Part shown: positions 18,434 to 28,009 of the stretch, piece after piece | How the letters are laid out: the number at the start of each line of letters is the position of its first letter | Numbering within the stretch: the stretch's first letter is position 1 | Origin: Ensifer canadensis | Lineage (GTDB): Bacteria; Pseudomonadota; Alphaproteobacteria; Rhizobiales; Rhizobiaceae | Assembly (NCBI RefSeq): GCF_017488845.2 | Contig: NZ_CP083370.1 | Coordinates: forward strand, 2,904,501 to 2,968,500 | Direction: 5' to 3' | Length of the DNA stretch: 64,000 nt | Program-made: the position numbers and the translations under genes | Notes under the pieces: model-generated | What the model was told of the DNA's origin: nothing | Seen by the model: only the letters and a program-made list of their open reading frames with translations | Database searches by the model: none

Positions 18434-19392
18434 GCGATCTTTCCGCGGCACACGTCGAGGCCTTCCTCGAAATGATGAGCGCCGAACGCGGCGCCGCCGT
18501 CAATACGCTGCAATCCTACGAGCGCGATCTGGAAGACGCCTTGTCCCACATGCGCGGCCGCGGAACGGGGCTGACGAGTGCGGCGACCGACGATCTCCGG
18601 CATTATCTCGCCCATCTGGCGGGCCAAGGCTTCAAGCCGTCCTCGCAGGCGCGCAGGCTGTCGGCGCTCAGGCAGTTCTACAAATTCCTCTATGCAGAAG
18701 GCCTGCGCACCGACGACCCGACAGGCATACTCGATGCGCCCAAAAAGGGTAGAAGCCTGCCGAAGACGCTGAGCATCGACGACGTGTCACGACTGATCGG
18801 CCGGGCCGAGACCGAAGCCGAGGCGACGGCAGGCGGACCGGAGCGGCTTTCCAAGCTGCGCATGCACGCTTTGATGGAGCTTCTTTATGCCACCGGCATG
18901 CGTGTCAGCGAACTGGTGTCGCTGCCCGCAAGCGTGCTCGCCCAGAACGGGCGCTTTCTCGTCGTCCGTGGCAAGGGCAACAAGGAGCGGCTGGTGCCGC
19001 TCTCCCAGGCCGCGATCCGCGCGATGCGTCTTTATGGGGCAGCCCTCGAAGAAGAAACGGCAAAAGCCGACAGGGGCGAGCGCGAAAGCCCGTGGCTGTT
19101 TCCGTCAACGGCAAAGGCAGGTTTTCTCCCCCGCCAGGTCTTTGCCCGCGACCTGAAATCACTGGCGGCGCGTGCCGGCATCCGCGTGGCGACGATCTCG
19201 CCGCATGTGCTGCGTCATGCCTTCGCCAGCCACCTGCTTGCCAACGGCGCCGACCTTCGTGCCGTCCAGGAACTGTTGGGTCACTCGGACATTTCGACGA
19301 CACAAATCTATACACATGTTCTGGAAGAACGGCTGCACGACCTCGTGCAAAACCATCACCCTCTTGCCAAACAGGCGAAAAAACAGGATTAG
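18430..19392 (+). CDS. xerD: tyrosine recombinase XerD
   Basis: A 320-residue site-specific recombinase that resolves chromosome dimers at dif with XerC and FtsK. An N-terminal SAM-like domain (about 1-100) precedes the catalytic domain. All expected catalytic residues are visible: Arg158 in [12 protein letters not shown], Lys in GKGNKER, HxxR in [12 protein letters not shown], the His in [11 protein letters not shown], and the nucleophile Tyr in IYTHV. It is translationally coupled to the small membrane-protein gene. The housekeeping position next to accA and the length mark it as the core recombinase rather than a mobile integrase. Confidence 0.95.
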   Translation: MSDLSAAHVEAFLEMMSAERGAAVNTLQSYERDLEDALSHMRGRGTGLTSAATDDLRHYLAHLAGQGFKPSSQARRLSALRQFYKFLYAEGLRTDDPTGILDAPKKGRSLPKTLSIDDVSRLIGRAETEAEATAGGPERLSKLRMHALMELLYATGMRVSELVSLPASVLAQNGRFLVVRGKGNKERLVPLSQAAIRAMRLYGAALEEETAKADRGERESPWLFPSTAKAGFLPRQVFARDLKSLAARAGIRVATISPHVLRHAFASHLLANGADLRAVQELLGHSDISTTQIYTHVLEERLHDLVQNHHPLAKQAKKQD

Positions 19393-19456
19393 GACCGCCG
19401 GGCAGGCTGGTTTCGGCCGGCAGATCCTTGTGGCAAAACGATCGGAAACGCATCTC

Positions 19457-20410
19457 ATGCACAACTATCTCGATTTCGAAAAACCTATCTCCGACCTCGA
19501 AGGCAAGATTCTCGAACTGAAGAAGCTCGCTGGCGAAGACGAGAGTGTGAACACTTCGGATGAGGTCGAACGGCTCGAGACACGGGTCCGCGATGCGATG
19601 GCCGAGATCTATTCGAAGCTGACGCCGTGGCAGAAGACCCAGGTCGCCCGCCACCCCTCGCGTCCGCATTTCCTCGATTACGCCTCGGAACTGTTCACCG
19701 AGTTCACGTCGCTTGCCGGCGACCGCAACTATGGCAATGACGAGGCCATCCAGGCCGGGCTTGCGCGTTTTCGCGGCATGCCTGTCGCCGTCCTCGGTCA
19801 GGAAAAAGGCAGCGATACCAAGTCGCGCATCAAGCACAACTTCGGCAGCCCGCGCCCTGAAGGCTACCGCAAGGCGATCCGGGTCATGGAAATGGCCGAC
19901 CGCTTCGGCCTGCCGCTGATCACGCTGATCGACACCGCCGGTGCCTATCCCGGCGTCGGCGCGGAAGAACGCGGCCAGGCGGAAGCCATCGCCCGCTCGA
20001 CGGAAATGTGCCTGAACGTGCGCGTGCCGATCGTCACCGTCGTCATCGGCGAAGGCGGCTCCGGCGGCGCAATCGCGATCGCCACCGGCAACCGCGTCTA
20101 TATGCTCGAGCATGCGATCTACAGCGTCATCTCGCCGGAAGGCGCAGCCTCGATCCTCTGGCGCGATTCGACCCGCGCCAAGGAAGCCGCCAGCAACATG
20201 AAGATCACCTCAGAGGACCTGAAGGCGCTCGGCGTGATCGACGGCATCATTCCCGAGCCTGTCGGTGGCGCGCACCGCGATCCGCAATCGGTGATCGCCC
20301 GCACCGGAACGGTGATTGCCGACGCTCTGAAGGAATTGTCCGGACGCAACGGCGACGAATTGCGCACCGATCGCCGACAGAAGTACCTGAATATCGGCCG
20401 GAACCTCTGA
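19457..20410 (+). CDS. accA: acetyl-CoA carboxylase carboxyltransferase subunit alpha
   Basis: A 317-residue AccA, which with AccD transfers CO2 from carboxybiotin to acetyl-CoA to give malonyl-CoA for fatty-acid synthesis. It starts MHNYLDFEKPISDLEGKI and carries the crotonase-fold signatures TLIDTAGAYPGVGAEERGQAE and IGEGGSGGAIAI. A longer frame extends back into xerD, but ATG 19457 is the family start. It is the third gene in the xerD direction, 64 bp downstream. Confidence 0.96.
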   Translation: MHNYLDFEKPISDLEGKILELKKLAGEDESVNTSDEVERLETRVRDAMAEIYSKLTPWQKTQVARHPSRPHFLDYASELFTEFTSLAGDRNYGNDEAIQAGLARFRGMPVAVLGQEKGSDTKSRIKHNFGSPRPEGYRKAIRVMEMADRFGLPLITLIDTAGAYPGVGAEERGQAEAIARSTEMCLNVRVPIVTVVIGEGGSGGAIAIATGNRVYMLEHAIYSVISPEGAASILWRDSTRAKEAASNMKITSEDLKALGVIDGIIPEPVGGAHRDPQSVIARTGTVIADALKELSGRNGDELRTDRRQKYLNIGRNL

Positions 20411-20619
20411 TCCGACGCGATTGTTCGCCGAAAATTCGCAACCACAAATCGGACTGTGGCCAAATCTTGGCCATATTCGTACGGTCATGAACAACGGCGT
20501 GCGCAGCGTGCCCTGCAGGGTTAAGAATTCGTGAAGTATAATGGCTTACTGATTCCCTAAGGGCCCTTCTGCGAACGCGGCTCTCACTGACGAATTTTGG
20601 TTTGAACGGGCTTTCGCCG

Positions 20620-22068
20620 ATGCGCTTGAGAAACCTTGTAGCCACCGCCGCTGTCGCCGCGCTGCTTGCCGGCTGCACCAACGATGCCCTGGATACGGCG
20701 ACGGTCGATCTTTCGACTGTCAAGAACAAGACCGAATATCAGCTCTCGAGCAAGATGAGCGCCAAGATGAGCGAGCTCGGGATGCAGAAGACATCCCCGA
20801 TCGCGCTGCGCATCTTCAAGGAAGAAGGCACGCTCGAAGTCTGGAAGGCCAACACGTCCAACCGCTTCCAGCTCTTGAAGAGCTACAAGATTTGCGCCTG
20901 GTCGGGCAAACTTGGTCCGAAGGTGAAAGAAGGCGACCGTCAGGCGCCGGAGGGCTTCTATCCGCTGTTCCCGCAGCAGCTGAATCCCAACTCGAAATAC
21001 TATCTGGCGATCAACACCGGCTACCCCAACACCTATGACCGCGCCAACGGCCGTCAGGGTACGCATCTGATGATCCACGGCGCCTGTTCGTCGTCCGGCT
21101 GCTACTCGATGACCGACGAGCAGATGATCGAGATTTTCGCCATGGCGCGCGACGCCTTCAAGGGCGGACAGCAGAGCGTCCAGCTGCAGGCATTTCCTTT
21201 CCGCATGACCGCCGAGAACATGGCGCGTCATCGCAACAATCCCAACATCGATTTCTGGAACATGTTGAAGGTCGGCTACGATCAGTTCGAAGTCACCAAG
21301 CGTCCTCCGGAAATCAATGTCTGCGAGAAGAAATACGTCTTCAACCAGCAGGGCAGCGCCGCCTTCAACCCGGGCGGCACGTGCCCGGCGATGTCGACCC
21401 CACCTGCCTTGCAGATGGCCATGTCGACTTTCGAAAAGGGCTATAAGCTCGACTACGACAAGGCCATGAAGAAGTATGACGGCATGGTCTGGTATGAGCC
21501 GAGCGAGGCCGAGCGCAAGGCGATCGTCGCCAAGCAGCGCACCGGCCGCGAGCTTGCCTACGCGCCGACCGGCAATTCGATCGATGCCGGCAAGCTGATG
21601 AAGGCAAGCGACCTCGAAAAGAAGCTAGCCGCGCAGAAGGAAGCCGAAGAAACCAAGCTGGCTGTCGAGATCCAGAAGAAGGAACTGGAAAAGGCGACAC
21701 AGGGTGGCACCCATGTGCCGGTTCCGGCCGCCAACCCGATCCCCCAGCCCGTGCTGCAGGCAGCCGTCGAGCAGCCGGCCAAGAAATCCTTCTGGAGCCT
21801 GTTCTCCAGGAGCGAACCCGCAGAACAGGCACCGGCACCCGTCGCCGAAGCTCCGGAGCAACAGGCTGCCGTTCAGCCGCAGACACAACCGGCAGGCACA
21901 GCGGCAAAGCAGACACGGTCGGCTGGAGCCCAGCAAAAGGTTCAGCCCGAGACGACCGCCGTGGCATCGGCAAATGCCGAAGGCGCCGTCGAGCCTGCAG
22001 CCGAAGCGCCTGTTGCCGTGGAGCAGCCACCGAAGAAGCGGCCGTTCTGGAAGATCTGGGGCAATTGA
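20620..22068 (+). CDS. L,D-transpeptidase (YkuD) lipoprotein with proline-rich tail
   Basis: A 482-residue protein beginning with a lipoprotein signal and lipobox LLAGC (Cys19). The YkuD domain (about residues 60-200) ends in the catalytic motif HGACSSSGCYSM, with Cys as nucleophile. It should form or edit 3-3 peptidoglycan cross-links or anchor proteins to the wall. The C-terminal half is low-complexity: a charged coiled-coil-like segment (about 320-370), then Ala/Pro/Gln-rich sequence with two similar motifs, KKSFWSLF and KKRPFWKIW. ATG 20620 is chosen over TTG 20602. A TATAAT box lies at 20537-20542 without a clear -35. The stop overlaps the next start by one base. Confidence 0.88.
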   Translation: MRLRNLVATAAVAALLAGCTNDALDTATVDLSTVKNKTEYQLSSKMSAKMSELGMQKTSPIALRIFKEEGTLEVWKANTSNRFQLLKSYKICAWSGKLGPKVKEGDRQAPEGFYPLFPQQLNPNSKYYLAINTGYPNTYDRANGRQGTHLMIHGACSSSGCYSMTDEQMIEIFAMARDAFKGGQQSVQLQAFPFRMTAENMARHRNNPNIDFWNMLKVGYDQFEVTKRPPEINVCEKKYVFNQQGSAAFNPGGTCPAMSTPPALQMAMSTFEKGYKLDYDKAMKKYDGMVWYEPSEAERKAIVAKQRTGRELAYAPTGNSIDAGKLMKASDLEKKLAAQKEAEETKLAVEIQKKELEKATQGGTHVPVPAANPIPQPVLQAAVEQPAKKSFWSLFSRSEPAEQAPAPVAEAPEQQAAVQPQTQPAGTAAKQTRSAGAQQKVQPETTAVASANAEGAVEPAAEAPVAVEQPPKKRPFWKIWGN

Positions 22069-22304
22069 TGCCTGGCGAAGAGAAGACGATTTACGACCTC
22101 AGGGGGCTTAAGTGCCCCCTTCCCGTTTTGAAGGCGCGCAAACGCATCGCCTCCATGGCTGCAGGCGCGCTGCTCGAGATCGAGACGACCGATCCGATGG
22201 CGGTGATCGATATCCCGCATTTCTGCCGGGAAGACGGCCACAGCCTCGAAGCGGCCTCGCCGGCCGACGGCGGTTATCGCTTTCTGATCCGCAAGGGCGC
22301 TTGA
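22068..22304 (+). CDS. TusA/SirA-family sulfur carrier protein
   Basis: A 78-residue two-layer sandwich protein with the family signature YDLRGLKCPLPVLKARK, whose Cys carries persulfide sulfur. It lacks the extended features that would tie it to tRNA 2-thiouridylation specifically, so only TusA-like is claimed. The ATG at 22068 shares a base with the transpeptidase stop (TGATG), so the pair is co-translated. Confidence 0.9.
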   Translation: MPGEEKTIYDLRGLKCPLPVLKARKRIASMAAGALLEIETTDPMAVIDIPHFCREDGHSLEAASPADGGYRFLIRKGA

Positions 22305-22893
22305 AGCCAAACAGCAGCGTCCGTGGTCTTGAACCGTCCGCACCGCGTCCCTTGTGTAATGCGTTCGCGCTGGCAGACCTGATGCGACGCATGCGCCCGT
22401 GGGTCGGGTTTCCTTGACGAAAGGCGTGGCCGTGTTGATAGGGCAATCGTCGTCGCGGTCCTCAGTGGAGCGGATGAGGGCGATGAAGCGCAAAATGGAT
22501 CGGAATATCGTCCGCGGTTGCGAACTGGCCAGCCACCCCTATGAGCAACGGATCGTCATTCTCGAGCGGAACGGTGCTATCGCCACCCCCGGTGATCAGG
22601 TGAGACCATGGTGGAAGAATTGGACGCGCAGCGAAGCCGTCGTCAGCGCGACGAATAACGTCGTGTGATTTTCGCGACCAAAGGCCCGTTCGACCACCGA
22701 CTAAGGTCCCCTAGAGTCGGACCTTAGTCGCCGCTAGATTTTGCAGGATCGTACAGAGTGAATGTCTGCCAAACTGACAACCAGCGTGCGAAATCCGATT
22801 TATCGCGTTTTTTGCCTGTGATGCCGGAATTGGCGGTCGCATTTTTAAAGAACAGGGAACATAAAAACACTAGCAGGTGATCGGGCAAATTTC
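22305..22893. other. 589-bp spacer before the histidine-kinase gene
   Basis: I see no convincing gene here. A frame at 22399-22668 starts with GTG, lacks a ribosome site and has an unusual composition. The one clear structure is the perfect 11-bp-arm palindrome at 22699-22729, described separately. The last 100 bp are A/T-rich and probably contain the kinase promoter. Confidence 0.6.
22699..22729. promoter_or_regulatory. perfect 11-bp inverted repeat upstream of the kinase gene
   Basis: GACTAAGGTCC at 22699-22709 and GGACCTTAGTC at 22719-22729 are exact complements around a 9-bp spacer. No T-run follows, so it is not a standard terminator. Its place 165 bp before the kinase start suggests an operator or an RNA hairpin. 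Confidence 0.5.
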
Positions 22894-24387
22894 ATGGACT
22901 CCGTTGGGAACGACACAGAAACCGCCAAGCAAACCTTCCTGCTGAACCTGCGCCAGGCAGCAACCTTGAGAAACCTGCTGTCGACATTCCAGCGACTGCG
23001 GCTTGAGGTGCAGTTCATCATCATTGCCTCCTTCGTCGTTGTGGCGTTGATGATCGCACTCGCGGTCTGGACGACGAACCGTCTGGAAAAGACCGTCTTC
23101 AATAGCGTCGGCTCGCTCGGCGCTGCCTATCTCCAGACATTTGTTGCGCCGCTGATCTCCGAGGAGGACATCAAACGCGGCGTGCTGCCGCCATTCGTCG
23201 AAGACAAACTCAAGCAGCTGCTGGGCACCAGCGCGCTCGGCCAGCATGTCCACGAGCTGAAGATCTGGGGGCCAGACGGAAGCCTGATGTATTCGACTTC
23301 GGGCAAGGAGATCGACGAGGAGGTTGTCTTCGAAGAGCTACAGCGCGCCTTGGCGGGCGAGATCGTCGTTTCGCGTACGATGATCGAGAAACACGAATAC
23401 ACCGGTGACGAGCAGCGCGGCATGTACATCGAGGTCTACGCCCCGCTCGTGCGAAACGAAGCCGGCAAGGTGCTGTTGGTCGGTGAATTCTACGAGCGCC
23501 CCGATTTCCTGGTGGGCGAACTGTCGACGGCCTGGCGGGAGACGATCAGCATCGTGCTTCTCGTCTCGGTCCCGATGCTGGCGCTCCTCTTCCTGATCGT
23601 TCGTAGCGGCAGCCTGCTCATCGATCGCCAACACGCCGCCATCCGCCACAGCCTGCGACGCGCGCTGGAACTCTCCAACCAGAACCGACGGCTGCGTGGG
23701 GCTGCGGAAACGGCGCGGCTCGAGGCCGGCAAGCTCAATGAGATGATCCTCGACCAGATCGGTACGGATCTGCACGATGGTCCGGTCCAGCTGTTGACCT
23801 TGCTGAAGCTGAGGCTGAGCGATATGGCCACGCAACCGATCGGCGGCCAGTCAGCGGATCCGGTAAGGCGGCAGGATATCGACAAGCTGGTCAGTACGGT
23901 TACGACGGCACTTGAGGAGCTGAGGAACATTTCGACCGATCTCGTGCTGCCGGAGCTCGACGACATGTCGCTCAGCGACACGATCCAGCTTGCGGTAAGG
24001 CGGCACGTGGATGTCATCGGCCGCGAGATCGATGTTGTCGGACTGATCGCCTCGCAGACGGTCGATCCACACCTCAACATCTGCGTCTATCGTTTCATCC
24101 AGGAAGCCCTGATGAACAGCGAGCGACATGCGCCGGGCAACCGCCAGCACCTGCGCTACGGCACGCGCCATAACCGCCTCTTCATCACCGTGGCCGATGT
24201 GGGCACCGCACCATCGACGACTGTGTCCGTGCGCAGCACCGGCCGCACAGGGCTCGGCACCATCACGCAGAAGCGCCGCATTCGCGCATTTGGCGGTCGC
24301 ATGCGTACCATCCGCCGGGCGAGCGGAACGGTGGTAACAGCGGTTCTGACACTCGATCACAGCGGCGGCTCGTTCGATCGTCACTAG
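22894..24387 (+). CDS. membrane sensor histidine kinase, HisKA_3 type
   Basis: A 497-residue kinase. A cytoplasmic N-terminal stretch is followed by membrane segment 1 (about 41-61), a periplasmic sensing region (about 62-216) and membrane segment 2 (about 218-236). A coiled-coil linker leads to the NarX/DegS-type dimerisation motif TDLHDGPVQLL with His294. The N-box YRFIQEALMNSERHA is good. The usual DNG.G G1 box is replaced by ADVGTAPS, so ATP binding may be weak; the later GLGTITQKRRIRAFGGRM is preserved. It faces a LuxR-type response regulator gene tail to tail, the likely partner. The signal is unknown. Confidence 0.85.
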   Translation: MDSVGNDTETAKQTFLLNLRQAATLRNLLSTFQRLRLEVQFIIIASFVVVALMIALAVWTTNRLEKTVFNSVGSLGAAYLQTFVAPLISEEDIKRGVLPPFVEDKLKQLLGTSALGQHVHELKIWGPDGSLMYSTSGKEIDEEVVFEELQRALAGEIVVSRTMIEKHEYTGDEQRGMYIEVYAPLVRNEAGKVLLVGEFYERPDFLVGELSTAWRETISIVLLVSVPMLALLFLIVRSGSLLIDRQHAAIRHSLRRALELSNQNRRLRGAAETARLEAGKLNEMILDQIGTDLHDGPVQLLTLLKLRLSDMATQPIGGQSADPVRRQDIDKLVSTVTTALEELRNISTDLVLPELDDMSLSDTIQLAVRRHVDVIGREIDVVGLIASQTVDPHLNICVYRFIQEALMNSERHAPGNRQHLRYGTRHNRLFITVADVGTAPSTTVSVRSTGRTGLGTITQKRRIRAFGGRMRTIRRASGTVVTAVLTLDHSGGSFDRH

Positions 24388-24431
24388 AGCATGTCGTCAC
24401 CGCAAAACCGCTTTGCGCGACATGCGCTAGT
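24386..24431. repeat. short palindromic repeat, type B copy 2
   Basis: CTAGAGCATGTCGTCACCGC is followed by AAAACCGCTTTGCGCGACATGCGCTAG. The outer arms CTAG.GCATGTCG/CGACATGCGCTAG are complementary. It overlaps the ends of the kinase and regulator genes and can serve as a shared terminator hairpin. Confidence 0.6.
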
Positions 24432-25107
24432 TGATGCGCCGTGATGCGCTGCGTTCGGCAGAGCCGTCCGGCAACACATCCAGGCGCTGCGCCGCCAGCA
24501 CCACTTCCACACGGTTCCTGACGTCGAGTTTCTGCATCAACACCGTCATGTAATGCTTGACGGTCTTTTCGCTGATATCGAGGCAGGCCGCTATTTCGCG
24601 GTTGGTGCTGCCACGCATGAGATGGCGAACGATCTGCTCTTCGCGCAGGCTCAGGCGTCGTTGTGCCTGGGATCGCCGACGGATTTCCGCTGTCTTCATG
24701 GCCATGATGACCTTGGTCGCGAACCCCGCCGTGATGAACGTTTCACCGTCATAGACCGTGCGTATGGCCTCGTGCAGGTCGCTGGCGCTGCTGCCCTTCA
24801 GCACATAGCCAGAGACCCCGTAGTTCAGGACTTGTATCGCGGTTTCAATGCTTGAATTTGCGGTGAAGACGATGATCCGCGTGTCTTTGTATTTTTGCGT
24901 AACCAGCTCGATAGCCGCAATGGCATCGCCGGGCATGCTCAAATCGAGCACGAGAACTTCAGGTGAAAATTCTTCAACTATTTTCAAAGCATCGACCGCG
25001 TTTTCGCCCTTCGCGACGATCTCGAGGTCACTTTTTCCAGAATATAAGCTGACCAGTCCTTCCAGGAGGATCGGATGGTCGTCAACAAATGCAACTGATA
25101 TCGACAT
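24427..25107 (-). CDS. NarL/FixJ-family response regulator
   Basis: A 226-residue regulator. The receiver domain (1-120) has the acidic pair FVDDHP, phospho-acceptor Asp55 in LVLDLSMPG, the VFTANS switch and Lys in YVLKGSS. The LuxR-type DNA-binding domain (about 148-210) has LSLREEQIVRHLMRGSTNREIAACLDISEKTVKHY. It is probably phosphorylated by the adjacent kinase encoded convergently. The start at 25107 is preceded by GGAGGGAGAG. The targets are unknown. Confidence 0.92.
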   Translation of the reverse strand: MSISVAFVDDHPILLEGLVSLYSGKSDLEIVAKGENAVDALKIVEEFSPEVLVLDLSMPGDAIAAIELVTQKYKDTRIIVFTANSSIETAIQVLNYGVSGYVLKGSSASDLHEAIRTVYDGETFITAGFATKVIMAMKTAEIRRRSQAQRRLSLREEQIVRHLMRGSTNREIAACLDISEKTVKHYMTVLMQKLDVRNRVEVVLAAQRLDVLPDGSAERSASRRIN

Positions 25108-25559
25108 GGTCGTTGCTCTCCCTCCGCAACAAACATGCTAGTTCATCAGATCAGTGTTTTAAAGAAGACACTAACTTCTAGTTAATTTGGCAAGCACAGA
25201 AATATCGGTCCGACGTGGCGAAAGGCGCGGACTAAACATCGACAATACCGCGCAAATACTCGCCCTTTTTGATTTAAGAGGCCGACAAGCACCGTATGGG
25301 AAAAACCGGACAAAGGTTCGTTGACTTCAATCTTTACAGGCAGTTATAGATCTGACACCGCGTGTTGATTGGTGAATCCACGCGTCCATGGCACAAACAT
25401 CGCCATTCTCAGAGCGGTTTCGGCAAGTTAGAAGTAAAGCCAAAATATTAGCCCAAAAATGTTTATGCGCCTGCTGAAACGTCACCCGAAAGTACTACAG
25501 ATTTTAACCGTTTCCCGCGCCATTTGCAGCAAAAGACGGCCGGCGTCACGCAAACAATT
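25108..25559. other. 452-bp A/T-richer spacer
   Basis: No open frame with a ribosome site is visible on either strand. The segment must contain the response-regulator promoter and the 3' end signals of the GTPase gene. AGTGT and ACACT arms around a T/A-rich centre lie near 25155-25174. A small RNA cannot be excluded by eye. Confidence 0.5.
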
Positions 25560-26735
25560 CTAGAATTTCATTCCAGGCACCACGAGAGGATTATCGGAAA
25601 GCGCCTGCGCGTCGGGACGATCAATGCGTGGCTTGCCCGTAAAGGCATCGAAAAGGTCGCGCACGAATGCTTCGCTCAACCCCTTGGTGATCAGCACCAT
25701 ACGCGTGCGCCGATCAGCCGGATCCGGCCAGACGGACAGCCGCTCCGGCGTGTGAAAGACATTCTGCACGCCATGCAGGACCAACGGCCGCTCCGGATTG
25801 TCGGAGACTGCGACAATCGCCTTCATCCGCAACAGCTTCTCGCCATGGGCCGAGCGCAATAGATCGATGAACATGTCGAGCGCCATCGGCTCGATCGGCC
25901 TGTCATGCACGATGCTGAACGAACGGATGTCCGCCCCGTGGCGCGTCGCATCGTGATGATGGTGGTGGTGGTGGTGGTGGTGGTGGTGGTGATCATGATC
26001 GCGATGGTGGCCGTGGTCGCCGTCATGATGATGCTGATCGTGGAGATGATGCCCATGATCGGCTTCGTCCTGCAGCCAGCGGCCGACATCGGCGATCTTC
26101 GACGCCGGGTCGTAAAGGCCGCAGGCAAAGAGCGCGCCCCGCCCTGCTTCGGGACTGTCGCCATCAATGAACGGCGCGCGCGGATTGAGCGCCCGCAGTC
26201 GCAACCGTAACTCGTCCAATTGTGCCTGGTCGGCAAGGTCCGCCTTGCTGATGACGATGCGATCGGCGACCGCGACCTGCTTCAGAGCTTCCTCGTGGTT
26301 GGCAAGCGTCTGCAGCCCGTTGACCGCATCCACCACAGTCACCACGCCATCGAGACGAAAACTCTGGGCAATCACCGGGTTGCCGATCACCGATTGCAGC
26401 ACCGGCGCCGGGTCGGCAAGTCCGGTCGTCTCGATGACGACGCGCTTCAGCGGCTTGATCCGGCCGGTCTGCATCCGGTCCATGAGGTCGGCAAGCGTAT
26501 CCACCAGCTCGCCGCGCACCGTGCAGCACAGGCAGCCGTCGGAAAGCTCGATGACGCCGTCGCTTGAGGCTTCCACCAACAGGTGGTCGATGGAGACATC
26601 GCCGAATTCGTTGATGATGACGGCCGTATCCGAGAGATCCGGGTCCTTCAGAAGCCGGTTCAGCAGCGTCGTTTTGCCCGCACCGAGAAAACCGGTCAGG
26701 ATCGAAACCGGCACGGCCGGCAGTGGGCTAACCAT
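25560..26735 (-). CDS. COG0523/CobW-family GTPase with a long histidine tract
   Basis: A 391-residue G3E-type GTPase. It has the P-loop TGFLGAGKTTLLNR near the N-terminus, the metal-binding CLCC motif of COG0523 proteins and ETTGLADPAP. A histidine/aspartate-rich segment before the C-terminal CobW_C domain includes 13 consecutive histidines. Such proteins are metallochaperones, often for zinc; some serve cobalamin synthesis. The neighbour is a D,D-carboxypeptidase rather than cob genes, so zinc handling is the better guess. It starts 12 bp after that gene, with GGAG before ATG 26735. Confidence 0.9.
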   Translation of the reverse strand: MVSPLPAVPVSILTGFLGAGKTTLLNRLLKDPDLSDTAVIINEFGDVSIDHLLVEASSDGVIELSDGCLCCTVRGELVDTLADLMDRMQTGRIKPLKRVVIETTGLADPAPVLQSVIGNPVIAQSFRLDGVVTVVDAVNGLQTLANHEEALKQVAVADRIVISKADLADQAQLDELRLRLRALNPRAPFIDGDSPEAGRGALFACGLYDPASKIADVGRWLQDEADHGHHLHDQHHHDGDHGHHRDHDHHHHHHHHHHHHHDATRHGADIRSFSIVHDRPIEPMALDMFIDLLRSAHGEKLLRMKAIVAVSDNPERPLVLHGVQNVFHTPERLSVWPDPADRRTRMVLITKGLSEAFVRDLFDAFTGKPRIDRPDAQALSDNPLVVPGMKF

Positions 26736-26747
26736 TGGAAACTCCGA

Positions 26748-27845
26748 TCAGAGGCTCGGCCGCGGCACCGGGATCGGCACATTGGCGACATCGCCCTGGC
26801 CAGCCGGATCGGCGCCCACCTTGGCCAGCTTGTCGCCGCTGCCGGGGATGAGGCCGGCAAAGGCCAGCTTCAGCGGACGGCCGATCTCGTGGATGAACGG
26901 CGAGAGCAGCTTCTGCCGCCCGGCTTCGTCACGCCCTTCGCTGCGCACCTTGGCTGCCGCTTTCGAGCAGATCTGCTTGCTGACATCGGCAACCAGGTCG
27001 CGCGTTTCACCATAAGGCGCGATCTGTACCAGCGACGGCTTGGCTGTTCCCGATGTCGTCAGCGCCGTCTGCAGCAGGCGCGCGGATTCGTCGGCACGGG
27101 CGCCGAGGCTGTCTTCGCCAAGCACGACGGAAACGACGCTGCGGCCATCACGCGTCGCCGAGGAGACCTGGTTGAAACCGGACGCGCAGATGAAACCGGT
27201 CTTCATGCCGTCAGCGCCTTCGAACCGGCCGATCAGCATGTTGTAGTTCGCATAGTCCTTCTTGCCGGTGGTGAACCCTTCCAGCGAGAAATAGGACGCG
27301 TATTCGGGAAACTCGCGCTTCAGCGTGATCGCCAGCACGGCAAGGTCGCGCGCGGTGGTGTACTGGCCGGGCCCCGGCAGGCCGTTGGCATTGATGAAAT
27401 GCGACGACGTCATGCCGATGCGGCGCGCTTCGGAATTCATCCTGTCGATGAAGGCGGGCTCGGAACCGCCAACGGTTTCGGCGATCGCCACGGCCACGTC
27501 GTTCGCCGACTTCACCAGCATCATCTTCAGCGCGCTGTCGAGCGTCATCGCCTGGCCGGGCTTGTAGAACATCTTGCTCGGCGGCTCCGAAGCGGCGTTC
27601 TTGGTCATCACCACAGGGCTTGTCAGCGCCAACTGTCCCGACTTGATCGCCCGGAAGGTGGTATAGGCCGTCATCAGCTTGGTCAGCGACGCCGGATACC
27701 ATTTCTGGAAGATGTCCTGATGCTCGTAAACCTTCAACGTATTGACGTCGACGACGAGCCGCGGATTGGCAACCGCCGGCATAGCCATGAGAAGGCTCGC
27801 GCAGGCACCGGCCACGATACCCACTGCTCTTGCCTTGCCTCGCAT
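26748..27845 (-). CDS. D-alanyl-D-alanine carboxypeptidase (PBP5/6 family)
   Basis: A 365-residue serine carboxypeptidase that trims the terminal D-Ala from peptidoglycan stem peptides. A signal peptide ends near residue 27 (PAVANP). All three active-site motifs are present: SLTK (Ser53-Lys56), SAN in VKSANDVAV, and KTG in DGMKTGF. The C-terminal region differs from the amphipathic anchor of E. coli PBP5 and is proline-rich. ATG 27845 with AGGA is preferred; ATG 27869 also has GAGGA. It leads an operon with the GTPase gene. Confidence 0.92.
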   Translation of the reverse strand: MRGKARAVGIVAGACASLLMAMPAVANPRLVVDVNTLKVYEHQDIFQKWYPASLTKLMTAYTTFRAIKSGQLALTSPVVMTKNAASEPPSKMFYKPGQAMTLDSALKMMLVKSANDVAVAIAETVGGSEPAFIDRMNSEARRIGMTSSHFINANGLPGPGQYTTARDLAVLAITLKREFPEYASYFSLEGFTTGKKDYANYNMLIGRFEGADGMKTGFICASGFNQVSSATRDGRSVVSVVLGEDSLGARADESARLLQTALTTSGTAKPSLVQIAPYGETRDLVADVSKQICSKAAAKVRSEGRDEAGRQKLLSPFIHEIGRPLKLAFAGLIPGSGDKLAKVGADPAGQGDVANVPIPVPRPSL

Positions 27846-28009
27846 GAAAAATCCTGCTGTCACCACCATAGTCCTCGAAATTCCGCTGTTGCCTCGTCTC
27901 GTCCGGCTATTTAGCCTATATGGCGAGGAGATGGCAAAGCCCATTCGTTGGCTGCTGCGCCAATCCACCGCAGATAGATGTGATCGAACAGACCGACAGG
28001 ACTCAACTC

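Noticed and set aside
22399..22668. 89-codon plus-strand frame in the spacer before the kinase gene
   Set aside because: It starts at GTG without a ribosome site, has unusual composition and no family resemblance.
25940..26000. Simple GTG/CAC triplet repeat taken as a possible CRISPR or microsatellite
   Set aside because: It is in frame and encodes the histidine tract of the COG0523 GTPase.
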